Origin: Bacteroidota bacterium
GTDB taxonomy: Bacteria; Bacteroidota; Ignavibacteria; Palsa-1295
Assembly (NCBI GenBank): GCA_021324685.1
Contig: JAJPIQ010000030.1
Location: 35,173 to 99,172, forward strand
Direction of reading: 5' to 3'
Length of the DNA: 64,000 nt
The notes under the pieces were generated by a model that was not told the origin of the DNA, made no database searches, and saw nothing but the letters and a program-made list of their open reading frames with translations. Positions 27,201-34,802 of this stretch are shown here, piece by piece (within the stretch, counting starts at the first letter, position 1; each line of letters begins with the position of its first letter). A program made the position numbers and the translations under genes.

Positions 27201-27810
27201 GGATCGGAACGAATGGCGTCAGCAGTGGGACCGAAAAAAAACCGAGGATACTCGCTAAAAAGGAGCCCGAATCGATCAGGCTGAAAAGCCGCTTACTTTG
27301 GCGAATATCGAAGAGGTGTTGGGCCAGTCCCCAAAAGGAATTATCGGAACTGTAGGCCAGAATTCGCGACCAGGCCAGCAGCCCAAAAACGATCGCGAGG
27401 CCCGCTCCGGTGTGGCCCGAAGTCGCGACCGCCGGCATGCGGAGCAGGGACCAGAAGAGGAGCGTTCCGATCGCCAGGAACCATAATAAGGCCCGAGCGG
27501 CACGAGCGTTTCCGAACTTGTTTTCCAGGCGATCGACCGCCTGACCGACCAGGTACTCTGCGAATGCCGCAGCAGCAAACACTCCGGGAAGATACTCGAC
27601 GGAGAACGAACTTAAAAACAATGAAAGCGCCGCAGCGACCGCGTACGCCACACCCACGCCCAAAAAGAACGATTGCATCCACAGCAGCGCCACCGGACGC
27701 CGCTCGTGCGAACGGACATTCAACACGCGCAGGAACACGGCCGGCCGCGCGCGAAGGCGCCCACCCTTCCATACAGGATTTTTCGCTTCAGGATAGGCCG
27801 GCGCCAACAT
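24262..27810 (-). CDS. NTT/MFS-like transporter fused to HEAT repeats and a cyclic-nucleotide-binding domain
   Basis: A 1182-residue three-part protein. About 12 transmembrane helices fill residues 40-445, with the ATP/ADP-translocase-like start RSHERRPVALLWMQSFFLGVGVAYA; a His-rich loop (HGHDVRPSIHNTGASG) interrupts them near 240. Residues about 480-920 are helical HEAT/armadillo-like repeats. The C-terminal cyclic-nucleotide-binding domain (about 1065-1165) has GTRIIEKGELGNCLYIITEG and the phosphate-cassette pattern VGELALLDPEPRSASV, with the Glu and Arg needed for cyclic-nucleotide binding. Known relatives (NTT or Npt1/Npt2-family proteins with HEAT and cNMP domains) are mostly uncharacterised. 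A class III cyclase gene lies 7 kb away. The start is uncertain: the conserved part begins about residue 28. Confidence 0.85.
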   Translation of the reverse strand: MLAPAYPEAKNPVWKGGRLRARPAVFLRVLNVRSHERRPVALLWMQSFFLGVGVAYAVAAALSLFLSSFSVEYLPGVFAAAAFAEYLVGQAVDRLENKFGNARAARALLWFLAIGTLLFWSLLRMPAVATSGHTGAGLAIVFGLLAWSRILAYSSDNSFWGLAQHLFDIRQSKRLFSLIDSGSFLASILGFFSVPLLTPFVPIPDFLLFSAMGTAISSYVLERILYHFGQVLEHGHDVRPSIHNTGASGNGSHGKGAHAHPDSAIRFLSRHRYIASLAVISLLAGIANTCVDYGFLRGIELRTQNMAQIAAFLGIFLGSAKLASLVLKMAGTGRLFAKFGIANTTLVLPAGLFVVIVSGLIVRTASEQTATIWSFTAAMLLVELWSDAVQLPALAIGLQPVAAGTRHRAHQLIGGIVEPLALAAAAGLLFVLSSAIGFSIRGISSFLLVIVVAWVLAIRVFGREYRRTIERALKHRRIRSTEFVWDEAARAVLRAKLEVSLSAEAEYVLRLLPRSEASFFLSILPRLLDRKEEELRLLALERFQEFDFSSHEREEATRILIDTLERANESPTVLGEALTALLKVRPEDGNLLWERWHADARVPVREGLLSGLLKYSVNGELANRKLAAMEASADAHDRSSAARIVGRVGGSRHYRTLLHLITDAEIAVRDEAIRASSTVLQPELIPPLLDAYFDPSTQSQRLPLIEGALGRFGASVLIPLQERIADGRIPGMRWQRTVRLLGQWARKNSDPEFARQAVRMLVHILGSDAWNDAMSIGEMRLTTLSELVASGIRLRDEEFLNTLIEDELGHGWALLRIFKLVEETSVSDEREFQIARSLAGSALAHEIAQAAERLLYALALWFDREVLLKIRDTLLFGENHAHAFETLEHILPVALAGRVVLLFEANLHVNARPLTRHAHSHEGPSLTDLIVAVPRSAGVGYEDPVAQLLRDQSPFYGPWTQVVVLYWAGLLYPKQYAGLLLDTADRSEVIDNTVNRSKLVGAVAKMLLENPPASVAESGNQNAANAFYDRSQKGFPMPFLFERLILLKTVDLFRETPDAVLSHIAAALEEVHLAAGTRIIEKGELGNCLYIITEGRVRVYDGEITLSVLSERDVVGELALLDPEPRSASVMALEETTLLRLDYDAFYDLMVDNIEIARGAIATLCRKIRNQNARLSRAGNKE

Positions 27811-27824
27811 CGTTTTTAGAGATT

Positions 27825-28394
27825 GTGGAACGGTTTGCGGTCGAAACGCTCACGAAACTTCCCCCGAGTTTCGTTTACCATTGTCTGGAACACACCGTGC
27901 AGGTCGTTGAAAACGCGAAGATCGTAGCAAAAGCTTCGGAACTTCCGGAACACGAAACAGGACTCGTGCTCGCCGCGGCCTGGATGCACGACATTGGGTT
28001 CCAACATACCTATGCGGGCCACGAAGCGGAAAGTTGCCGAATGGCGCGCGACCTGCTTTCGGGCGTCGTCGCTCAGAAGGATATTGCCATGATTGAAAGT
28101 GCGATTCGAGCGACGGAAATTCCCCAGCACGCCGAAAATCGGGTTTCCGAAGTTCTTTGCGATGCCGATCTTCTCTATTTGGGAGGCGATCAATTCTTTT
28201 TCTGGAGCGCGCGCCTGAGGGAAGAACATCTGCAGACGCTGGACCGGCATTACTCCGACCGGGAGTGGCTTGTGTTCAATCTTGATTTTCTTCATGCACA
28301 CCGTTATTATACCGATTTCGCCAGGAACGAATATGGGACGGGACATGACGGAAACATTCGTTTGCTCGAACACATGGCCCGTGAACTTTCCTAA
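27825..28394 (+). CDS. HD-domain phosphohydrolase
   Basis: A 189-residue protein from GTG 27825. The HD signature is spread over YHCLEHTVQVVENAKIV (first His), LAAAWMHDIGFQHTYAGHE (His-Asp pair plus further His) and EVLCDADLLYLGG (last Asp). All five metal-ligand positions look intact, so a metal-dependent phosphohydrolase acting on nucleotides or cyclic nucleotides is likely. The frame stays open upstream to ATG 27564, but that 87-residue extension is low-complexity and lies wholly antisense to the transporter, so I prefer the short form. The gene is divergent from the transporter with about 15 nt between starts, suggesting joint regulation. Confidence 0.82.
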   Translation: MERFAVETLTKLPPSFVYHCLEHTVQVVENAKIVAKASELPEHETGLVLAAAWMHDIGFQHTYAGHEAESCRMARDLLSGVVAQKDIAMIESAIRATEIPQHAENRVSEVLCDADLLYLGGDQFFFWSARLREEHLQTLDRHYSDREWLVFNLDFLHAHRYYTDFARNEYGTGHDGNIRLLEHMARELS

Positions 28395-28499
28395 ATCCTT
28401 CCGGGCACGCACGAACCTCCTCTGCCTGTTAACTTCGGACTGGCGTGTACCCGTTTACTTCAAACGCGGCGCGTGTCATGTTTCAAATTCTGATGTCCA

Positions 28500-31400
28500 A
28501 TGCCGAATGTCTCGCCCGATAATTTTGAAGCCGTTTTTGCTGCAGAATTAGAAGAAATTGCAAAACGACAGGGAACAAGCGATGGCCGGGAGGTCGACCG
28601 CAAGGAACTCGCGGGGCTCGCACTCTCGGGCGGAGGAATCCGCAGTGCAACGACCTCGCTTGGCGTTCTTCAGGCCCTCCGAAAATTAAATCTGCTCGGT
28701 GTCTTCGATTATCTTTCGACCGTCTCCGGAGGGGGGTTTGCCGGGTCCTGGTGGAGCGCCTGGACTTCGAGGCCCTTCGACGATGCGACCAAAGATGAAA
28801 AGTTCTTTCCGCCCCGCGAACTGACGCAGCCCGAACGAGATGCGATGCACCGCTCCGCGACGATCGATGCGAGAAAAAAGCGATGGATCATGGACCCGGC
28901 CCATCATCTTCGACTGTTCAGTAACTATCTTACTCCGGTGAAAGGGGCGTTGTCCTCGGACACCTGGAGGGCCACCGCCGTGATCTCCCGCAATTTAGTA
29001 TTGACCTGGCTGGTGCTGGTGCCGATGCTGTTTGCCGCCGTCCTGCTCGCCCAGTCCTATTTTACGATGCAGCCCGGTGCGGAGACGGAGTTCCTGTATC
29101 CCTATTCGCATTTTGCGGACGATAATGCCAGGACCGAGAGTATCAAACTTCAATCGCTGCTGGTCTCGAAGCTGGACAGCATCGTGCATGGCAACCGTCG
29201 TGCGGAATCCCTGGCGCCGATCCAGGAACTCAAAGAGTTTGGGAACTCGATCGCCCCGGCGGCCGCCGCGAGCGGGATCCCGCCGGTGCTCGCGATCGTG
29301 AAGGGGATCGATTCCGTTCGCAGGATCGATAGTGCCGCCAGTGCCGATCTCGGCGATACCGCGACCTTCGCCACCCTCGACAAGGACCTGGTCCTTGCAC
29401 AACAGGGACTTCTCGAATGGTATCGTTCCGATTCCGCGATGAATGCGCTGGCTCCCACGCTCACTCATGTCCGGTTCCGACATGCCCTCGATAGCAATAA
29501 TATGGCCCACGAAGCCCGGCTCGATATCCTTGCCGATTCGATCCATCGCTATTTGACGAGCCTGAAGCGAAGAATGATCGATCATCGGGAAGACGAACTG
29601 GACCGCTGGCTCTTCAACAAACAACACGCGACCTACCTTGCAAACCGCGCCGTATGGGCAAGTTATCTTCCCTCGATGATGATCGCCTGGATCGTGATGC
29701 TGATTTGCCTCTGGATGCTTAACAGCAGCGACCGGATGTTCGGCGGAAATATTCTTCAGGGTTCCTACGCCTTTATCAGCGGCCTGGTCGCATTCAATGC
29801 CATCAAATGGGTCATTCCGAATCTTGTTCACACAAGTGCCCGCTACAGCGAGTGGAACCTTACGAGCCTGACCCTGCCGGAAGTGACCTGGTCGGTCGTC
29901 GCGCTCCTGCTCCTTAACGCATTGCTATGGGACGAGGCCCATTGGTTTTGGAAAGCACACAAAAAGTCTATGACCAATGCCCTACAGGAACAACTTTCCA
30001 AATTGCTGGAAGTCCGGCGTTCGCGGATCGTGACCGTGCACCAGCGCCTTCTCCTGGGCGTGGTCCTCGTCACGGTCCTGCTTCTCTTCGGTGGCTTTGG
30101 CCACGAAGTGATCAACTACCTTTTGTTTTTCCATTCGGAGCGTTCCTCGGACCTCTGGCAATGGACCGCCCGGTTCGGAAGCCTTGCAGCGATCGTCAGC
30201 GCCCTCATGGGAACCGGCCTGGCGGCACGGAGTTCGACGCTTCGCTCCGACCGCGAAGTACAAAAACCAAATAAGTTCAAGAACTTCTTTATTGCGCTCG
30301 CTCCTCCCGTCATATTACTGTTGCTCTTGTGCAGCGTCTCGTGGTGCAGCCACTGGGTGATTCAGGACCTGATCCTCCAGCAAAGCGTTGCAAACAACGA
30401 TCACTATCTCCTGCTCATCTTTTCGATGTGGATGCTCGGATTCCTGTCGCTCTATTATGTGATCTACGATCTTCACTTCCGGAGCAGCCGGAAAAAAACG
30501 TCGGGTTCGCGCCAATTTACCCGTTCCCTTCTCGCTCTCGTCGTCGTGCTTCAGGCTGGCATCATGATGCTGGCCGTTGCGCTGCCCTCCGCAGCATTCC
30601 ATTTTTCTGTCGTCTGGGCGCTCTTGCCCGCCGCGCTGTGGGCGGTCGTCGGATGGAAATATCTTCAGGAGCAGAAGGCCGCGGAACAACCCGATCATGT
30701 AGCGAGATCGAACGAGGCCGCAGAACCTGCAAACAAAGAATATAAACGCCGGCGGTCTTTTCTGGGAGGGATTTTTTCTTCGCTCTTCATTCTCGCCTCC
30801 ACGTCGGTCCTGCTCATCCTCATCATGAGTTTTATCGAGGTGGCGAAGTTACCGGTCGATCACCTGTTTCTCGCTGCGCTCGGGACGACCTTGCTGTTAT
30901 TTGTGATCGAACTCGTCTGGGGCATTCGCGCGCCGCGGCCCGGACGTCGCGGAAACCACGAAGCACGGATCCTCCTGGGAATCAATGTCACGCTCTATAC
31001 CCTGTTCCTGATGATCCCTCCGCTCGCGGCGGACTCGCATTGGGGCGTTACGCATGTGCTCGAAATTCTCATTGCGCTTGCCATTGGCCTGGTCATTTTC
31101 GTCGGATGGCGGATCGATCCGAACGCCCTTTCGATCCATACCTTTTACAAGAACCGATTGGTCCGTGCCTACCTGGGAGCGTCGAACGCGGAACGGAGCC
31201 GTTCCTCGGTAAGCGAAGTCCATCCGGAAGACGATATCCCGCTCTCCAAACTTACGACCTGCGAGAACGGCGCGCCGTACCATCTGATCAACACGACCCT
31301 CAACCTGCTTGGAACGAAAACGCTCGAAGCGGCCCAGCGTCATGCCTCCAATTTCATTTTTTCGAAACGGTATTGCGGTTCGGTGACGACGGGATACCGG

Positions 31401-32294
31401 CCGACGGACGAATACATGTCCGGCGCCATGACGTTGGGAACCGCGGTGGCGATATCCGGCGCGGCGGCCAGCCCGAACATGGGAAGCAATCAGGTCTCCG
31501 GCGCGACGACGATGCTCATGAGCCTGTTGAACGTCCGCCTCGGCTATTGGGCTGCGAACCCGGGGCGCGCCCGCTGGCGCGAAGCCCAGCCCAAACTCTG
31601 GCCGTATTATCTCGTCCGCGAATCGCTCAGCCAGACCTCGGGATTTGGGACCTTTTGCTATTTGACCGACGGCGGCCATTTCGATAATACCGGCCTCTAT
31701 CCCCTCATCGAGCGTGGCTGCCGCTACATTGTCCTTTGCGATAATGGGGCCGACCCCCAGGCGCAGTTCAAGGACCTCGGCAATGCGCTCCGCCGGTGCC
31801 GCATCGATTTCGGAGTGGAGTTCGAACTGGACGGCCTGAAAAACCAAACGCGGATCGGACGCAGGGGCTCCGGTTCCCACTGGCTCCGCGGGACCGTGCG
31901 ATACGCAGAAGCGCACCTCCGACTGCTCTGGGGAGAACACTGGGACGAAGGACTCTCCGAAGACGAGAAACAACGATATCGCGAGGGAACGATCCTTGTC
32001 CTGAAGCCCGCGTTCCTGGGCGATGAACCGGCCGATGTCCTGCAGTACGGACTCGAATTCTCCGAATTTCCGCAGCAGTCCACCGCCAATCAGTGGTTTA
32101 GCGAGGACCAGTTCGAAAGTTACCGTCGCCTGGGCTATTGGAGCGTCCAAACGGCGTTTTCCAAAGCCGACTACGGGAATGTTGCGCGCCGCGAGCAACT
32201 CGAAGCCATTGCGGAAACGCCGGCAGAAATGGCTACCGACGTCATACAGCCGATGACGGGGCTGGCATACGGCGCGACGCTCGAAAACGTCTAA
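28500..32294 (+). CDS. Large membrane-embedded patatin-like phospholipase
   Basis: A 1264-residue protein. Its N-terminus is the first half of a patatin hydrolase: the oxyanion motif ALSGGGIRSATTSLGVLQAL (residues 41-60) and the nucleophile in YLSTVSGGGFAGSWW (Ser76). The second catalytic residue appears almost 1000 residues later in YLTDGGHFDNTGLYPLIERG (Asp1057 of the DGG motif). Between the halves lie about 12 transmembrane helices in groups, separated by soluble segments (for example a 130-residue loop around 200-380). The active site is thus split by a large membrane insertion. It would hydrolyse acyl esters of membrane lipids. It ends in a 23-nt tandem repeat and converges with the DUF2236 oxygenase gene. 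Confidence 0.88.
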   Translation: MPNVSPDNFEAVFAAELEEIAKRQGTSDGREVDRKELAGLALSGGGIRSATTSLGVLQALRKLNLLGVFDYLSTVSGGGFAGSWWSAWTSRPFDDATKDEKFFPPRELTQPERDAMHRSATIDARKKRWIMDPAHHLRLFSNYLTPVKGALSSDTWRATAVISRNLVLTWLVLVPMLFAAVLLAQSYFTMQPGAETEFLYPYSHFADDNARTESIKLQSLLVSKLDSIVHGNRRAESLAPIQELKEFGNSIAPAAAASGIPPVLAIVKGIDSVRRIDSAASADLGDTATFATLDKDLVLAQQGLLEWYRSDSAMNALAPTLTHVRFRHALDSNNMAHEARLDILADSIHRYLTSLKRRMIDHREDELDRWLFNKQHATYLANRAVWASYLPSMMIAWIVMLICLWMLNSSDRMFGGNILQGSYAFISGLVAFNAIKWVIPNLVHTSARYSEWNLTSLTLPEVTWSVVALLLLNALLWDEAHWFWKAHKKSMTNALQEQLSKLLEVRRSRIVTVHQRLLLGVVLVTVLLLFGGFGHEVINYLLFFHSERSSDLWQWTARFGSLAAIVSALMGTGLAARSSTLRSDREVQKPNKFKNFFIALAPPVILLLLLCSVSWCSHWVIQDLILQQSVANNDHYLLLIFSMWMLGFLSLYYVIYDLHFRSSRKKTSGSRQFTRSLLALVVVLQAGIMMLAVALPSAAFHFSVVWALLPAALWAVVGWKYLQEQKAAEQPDHVARSNEAAEPANKEYKRRRSFLGGIFSSLFILASTSVLLILIMSFIEVAKLPVDHLFLAALGTTLLLFVIELVWGIRAPRPGRRGNHEARILLGINVTLYTLFLMIPPLAADSHWGVTHVLEILIALAIGLVIFVGWRIDPNALSIHTFYKNRLVRAYLGASNAERSRSSVSEVHPEDDIPLSKLTTCENGAPYHLINTTLNLLGTKTLEAAQRHASNFIFSKRYCGSVTTGYRPTDEYMSGAMTLGTAVAISGAAASPNMGSNQVSGATTMLMSLLNVRLGYWAANPGRARWREAQPKLWPYYLVRESLSQTSGFGTFCYLTDGGHFDNTGLYPLIERGCRYIVLCDNGADPQAQFKDLGNALRRCRIDFGVEFELDGLKNQTRIGRRGSGSHWLRGTVRYAEAHLRLLWGEHWDEGLSEDEKQRYREGTILVLKPAFLGDEPADVLQYGLEFSEFPQQSTANQWFSEDQFESYRRLGYWSVQTAFSKADYGNVARREQLEAIAETPAEMATDVIQPMTGLAYGATLENV

Positions 32295-32326
32295 GGGGCG
32301 GTCTCGAAAACGTCTAAGCGGCGGTC
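32281..32326. repeat. Two-copy 23-nt tandem repeat over the patatin stop codon
   Basis: TCGAAAACGTCTAAG(G/C)GGCGGTC occurs twice head to tail (32281-32303 and 32304-32326) with one mismatch. The first copy contains the patatin stop codon; the second lies in the 36-nt gap to the convergent gene. Confidence 0.85.
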
Positions 32327-32330
32327 GCGG

Positions 32331-33845
32331 TCAGGACTTCACCAGGCCCCACGCTTTTTGGAACTCCTCGGGAATGCCCGGATATCGGATCCCGGTCTTT
32401 TTCGAAAGGTCCTGATAGACTTTCTCGATATCTTCCTGCATCAGGCGTACGAGGAGATTCGCGATCGCGCTCGCTGGCTTTCCCGCGGCTTTCACGACGA
32501 GTCCTCGCAGCCAGAACAGCGCTAATGTGATCGGGATGAGCACCGCTCGCTCGAAGAGCGAGGTCTTTACGCCCAGGAGTTCCACATCGTCGTTCGAAAG
32601 GAGCATGCACATAAAGAGGTGCGGGATCTGCGCGACAGGAAGATACTTACCAAGCGTAAGGCGGTCTCTCATCACGAAGGTAAGGTAATCGCAAATGGCC
32701 TGCGTGAGCGTCCGTCCGGCCAGGACCGCTTCTTCGTCGTTCGAGCGATTGAGCGTCACCATCTGTGTATACAGCGCGCGGCCCACTTCGTACATTTCCT
32801 TTCCGGTCGCGGCATGGACCGGTTTGCCGTTCTCGTAGATCGGCCGTTTCGTTCTCGGAAAATCGAGCTGGTACAAAATGCTTTCGTCGAGCCCGAGGAC
32901 ATGCCCAAAAACGTTCCAAAAGTGCATGTAGGCCTTTTTCTCCTCGTCGTTCGTGAGAACGCCCAATTTTTCGAGTCCGAAGATCGAGATATAGGAAAAC
33001 GTCATCAGGGTTCCCGTCATGAACTGCTGATGGATCGGAACGCCCCACTCTTCCCGCCAGAGCTCCGGCGCATTTTTTTTCTGGTAGGCGCGGACGGGCC
33101 GGCCCTCCGCCTGGTCTTTCAGGCCGTCCTGCCAGAATTCATAAATCGCGGTCCGCGTCGCCGCATGCAGCAGCCGGACCCGCAAAATTCCGACGATCCC
33201 GATGGGCACTGGGTGCGTGAGCGTCGGAGGTTCCGGCATTTTCACAAATGCATCTTTTTGCATCGATTGGACGATGAGCATTCCGGTCTCGATAACGCGC
33301 CGCCGGACTTTATCGACCAGTTGGTCGGTGATCATGAGGACCTGCACGCCGCCGCGGCCGCACGTGTAGAGCACGGGGAGCGAAAGGCAGGCCAGCAGGA
33401 CGTAGGCTACGATCGGATTATCGGTAAAGAGCGTTTGCGCTTTTGCGATGAGGTCGAAGTCGGTCCAGTCGGGAAGTTTTTGTCCTTCGCGCAGGAATTC
33501 ACGCATGGCGTCCCGCACCTCATTCGAAAAGGTATAATTCGAATCGATCGCACCGAACGGATGCTCGAGTTCCGGGTCCGGAATCGACATTTGATTGATG
33601 AGCAGCGAAAGGAACTGCAGCAGCCGGCGCGGCCGGTCCGCCGGGTTCCCGGAGCGCTCCGCATCGGCGCGCCCCTCGGCATACAGCAGCCGCATGATCG
33701 TATCGGCGAGCGGATCGCCGTGCGAAAGAAAGCCTTCCAGGTATTCCGCGGGCCACCAGGCTTCGAGTTGTGGCGGCGTGGTCCCCGTCGTTGCGGAAGG
33801 GATCGGGGTATCGAGAATGCTTCCTGTACGTATTGCAGTTGCCAT
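32331..33845 (-). CDS. DUF2236 / MpaB-family haem oxygenase-like protein
   Basis: A 504-residue helical protein of the ER-bound oxygenase MpaB (DUF2236) group, which also includes latex-clearing protein (Lcp), a b-type haem dioxygenase. The signature region is GILRVRLLHAATRTAIYEFW (about 219-238), with the Arg-x-x-x-x-His and following Arg usual for this family. Other recognisable parts are WREEWGVPIHQQFMTGTLMTFSYISIFGLEKLG and HFWNVFGHVLGLDESI, where His residues could ligate haem. No signal peptide; weak hydrophobic stretches near 150-170 and 440-460. Substrate unknown; unsaturated lipids or isoprenoids would fit. Last gene of a three-gene operon, 9 nt after the methyltransferase gene. Confidence 0.8.
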   Translation of the reverse strand: MATAIRTGSILDTPIPSATTGTTPPQLEAWWPAEYLEGFLSHGDPLADTIMRLLYAEGRADAERSGNPADRPRRLLQFLSLLINQMSIPDPELEHPFGAIDSNYTFSNEVRDAMREFLREGQKLPDWTDFDLIAKAQTLFTDNPIVAYVLLACLSLPVLYTCGRGGVQVLMITDQLVDKVRRRVIETGMLIVQSMQKDAFVKMPEPPTLTHPVPIGIVGILRVRLLHAATRTAIYEFWQDGLKDQAEGRPVRAYQKKNAPELWREEWGVPIHQQFMTGTLMTFSYISIFGLEKLGVLTNDEEKKAYMHFWNVFGHVLGLDESILYQLDFPRTKRPIYENGKPVHAATGKEMYEVGRALYTQMVTLNRSNDEEAVLAGRTLTQAICDYLTFVMRDRLTLGKYLPVAQIPHLFMCMLLSNDDVELLGVKTSLFERAVLIPITLALFWLRGLVVKAAGKPASAIANLLVRLMQEDIEKVYQDLSKKTGIRYPGIPEEFQKAWGLVKS

Positions 33846-33854
33846 ATGTGATGT

Positions 33855-34793
33855 TTATCGTTTTATCGCCCAGAACAGTCCATAATCGATCGTTCCACGC
33901 GAGAGTGCATTATAAGAATGCCGCAGGTGCTCGCGGACATTATCGAGGTTCGCTCCCCATCGCCGCCGTACTCTTCCGGTATACCACTTGTAAAAGCCCG
34001 GGATCCGAAAATAGGTCAGGTAGCGCCGGGCATAGCCCGTGTAGATGTCAATATTGTTTTTGGTCACGATCTCGGTTTTGCGAAGATCGAACCCGAGTTC
34101 CCACAGCGCTTCCGAATAGGTCTCCATCGTTTCGAGATACGGCACGTCCCAGACGCGAAGGAATTCTTTATAGAACTCCGGCCATTGGCGAACACGCGTG
34201 GGAACCGCAAGAAGATCGCTGAAGGCGAAGACCCCGCCGGGTTTGAGGACGCGATAGACTTCGTGTAGGAATTTCTTTTTATCCGGGAAATGCGCCGGCG
34301 ATTCGATGGACCAGACTAACGCCCGGCTCTCCTCCGGGATCGGCAGGTCTTGCGCGTCCCCTTCCGCGAACGAAACGGCCGGCCACACGCCTCGCCGCCG
34401 AGCATTGGCATTGGCTCGTTCGACATTGTACGGAGTAATATCGATCCCAAGGACCTCCAGCCCATAGGACTGGTGTGCATGGATCGCGGCCCCGCCGCGC
34501 CCGGAACCGATGTCGAGGAGCCGGCGGTCGTGGCGATGAACGCTGTCGTCGTATAGTTCCAGCATCGGCCGCGCGATACGGTCGATCAGCCGGGTAAAGT
34601 TTGCATTCGTCAGATGCCGCTGGCCGAAGCGGGAATACCCGATGTTAAGGTGCGTCGAAACATCGATCCAGCGCATGAGAAAGCGGTAGAGATCGGCATG
34701 GCTGTTGGCATCGCTGTACTGTCCGTGCACATCGGAAAGCGCCCATTCGTCGTGCCGAATCGCAGGCGGCGTGAGGGTAGAAGAAGTCTGCAT
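33855..34793 (-). CDS. Class I SAM-dependent methyltransferase
   Basis: A 312-residue methyltransferase with motif I RLLDIGSGRGGAAIHAH (residues 91-107), the acidic motif II GLEVLGIDITPYNVERA, SFAEGDAQDLPIPEE, and post-motif VYRVLKPGGVFAFSDLL. The N-terminal WIDVSTHLNIGYSRFGQ and a C-terminal basic region place it near small-molecule or lipid methyltransferases of the tocopherol/sterol/glycine N-methyltransferase type rather than RNA or DNA enzymes. It sits 9 nt after the cyclase gene and 9 nt before the oxygenase gene on the same strand, so all three are one transcript. The substrate is unknown; by context a lipid or isoprenoid is plausible. Confidence 0.85.
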   Translation of the reverse strand: MQTSSTLTPPAIRHDEWALSDVHGQYSDANSHADLYRFLMRWIDVSTHLNIGYSRFGQRHLTNANFTRLIDRIARPMLELYDDSVHRHDRRLLDIGSGRGGAAIHAHQSYGLEVLGIDITPYNVERANANARRRGVWPAVSFAEGDAQDLPIPEESRALVWSIESPAHFPDKKKFLHEVYRVLKPGGVFAFSDLLAVPTRVRQWPEFYKEFLRVWDVPYLETMETYSEALWELGFDLRKTEIVTKNNIDIYTGYARRYLTYFRIPGFYKWYTGRVRRRWGANLDNVREHLRHSYNALSRGTIDYGLFWAIKR

Positions 34794-34802
34794 GGAAAAT
34801 TT

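Noticed and set aside
27564..27824. 87-residue N-terminal extension of the HD protein
   Set aside because: Low-complexity and wholly antisense to the transporter start; the HD homology begins after GTG 27825.
30897..32198. 433-codon minus-strand frame
   Set aside because: Antisense to the patatin C-terminal half that contains the catalytic DGG motif.
32619..33851. 410-codon plus-strand frame
   Set aside because: Antisense to the DUF2236 oxygenase gene and not protein-like.
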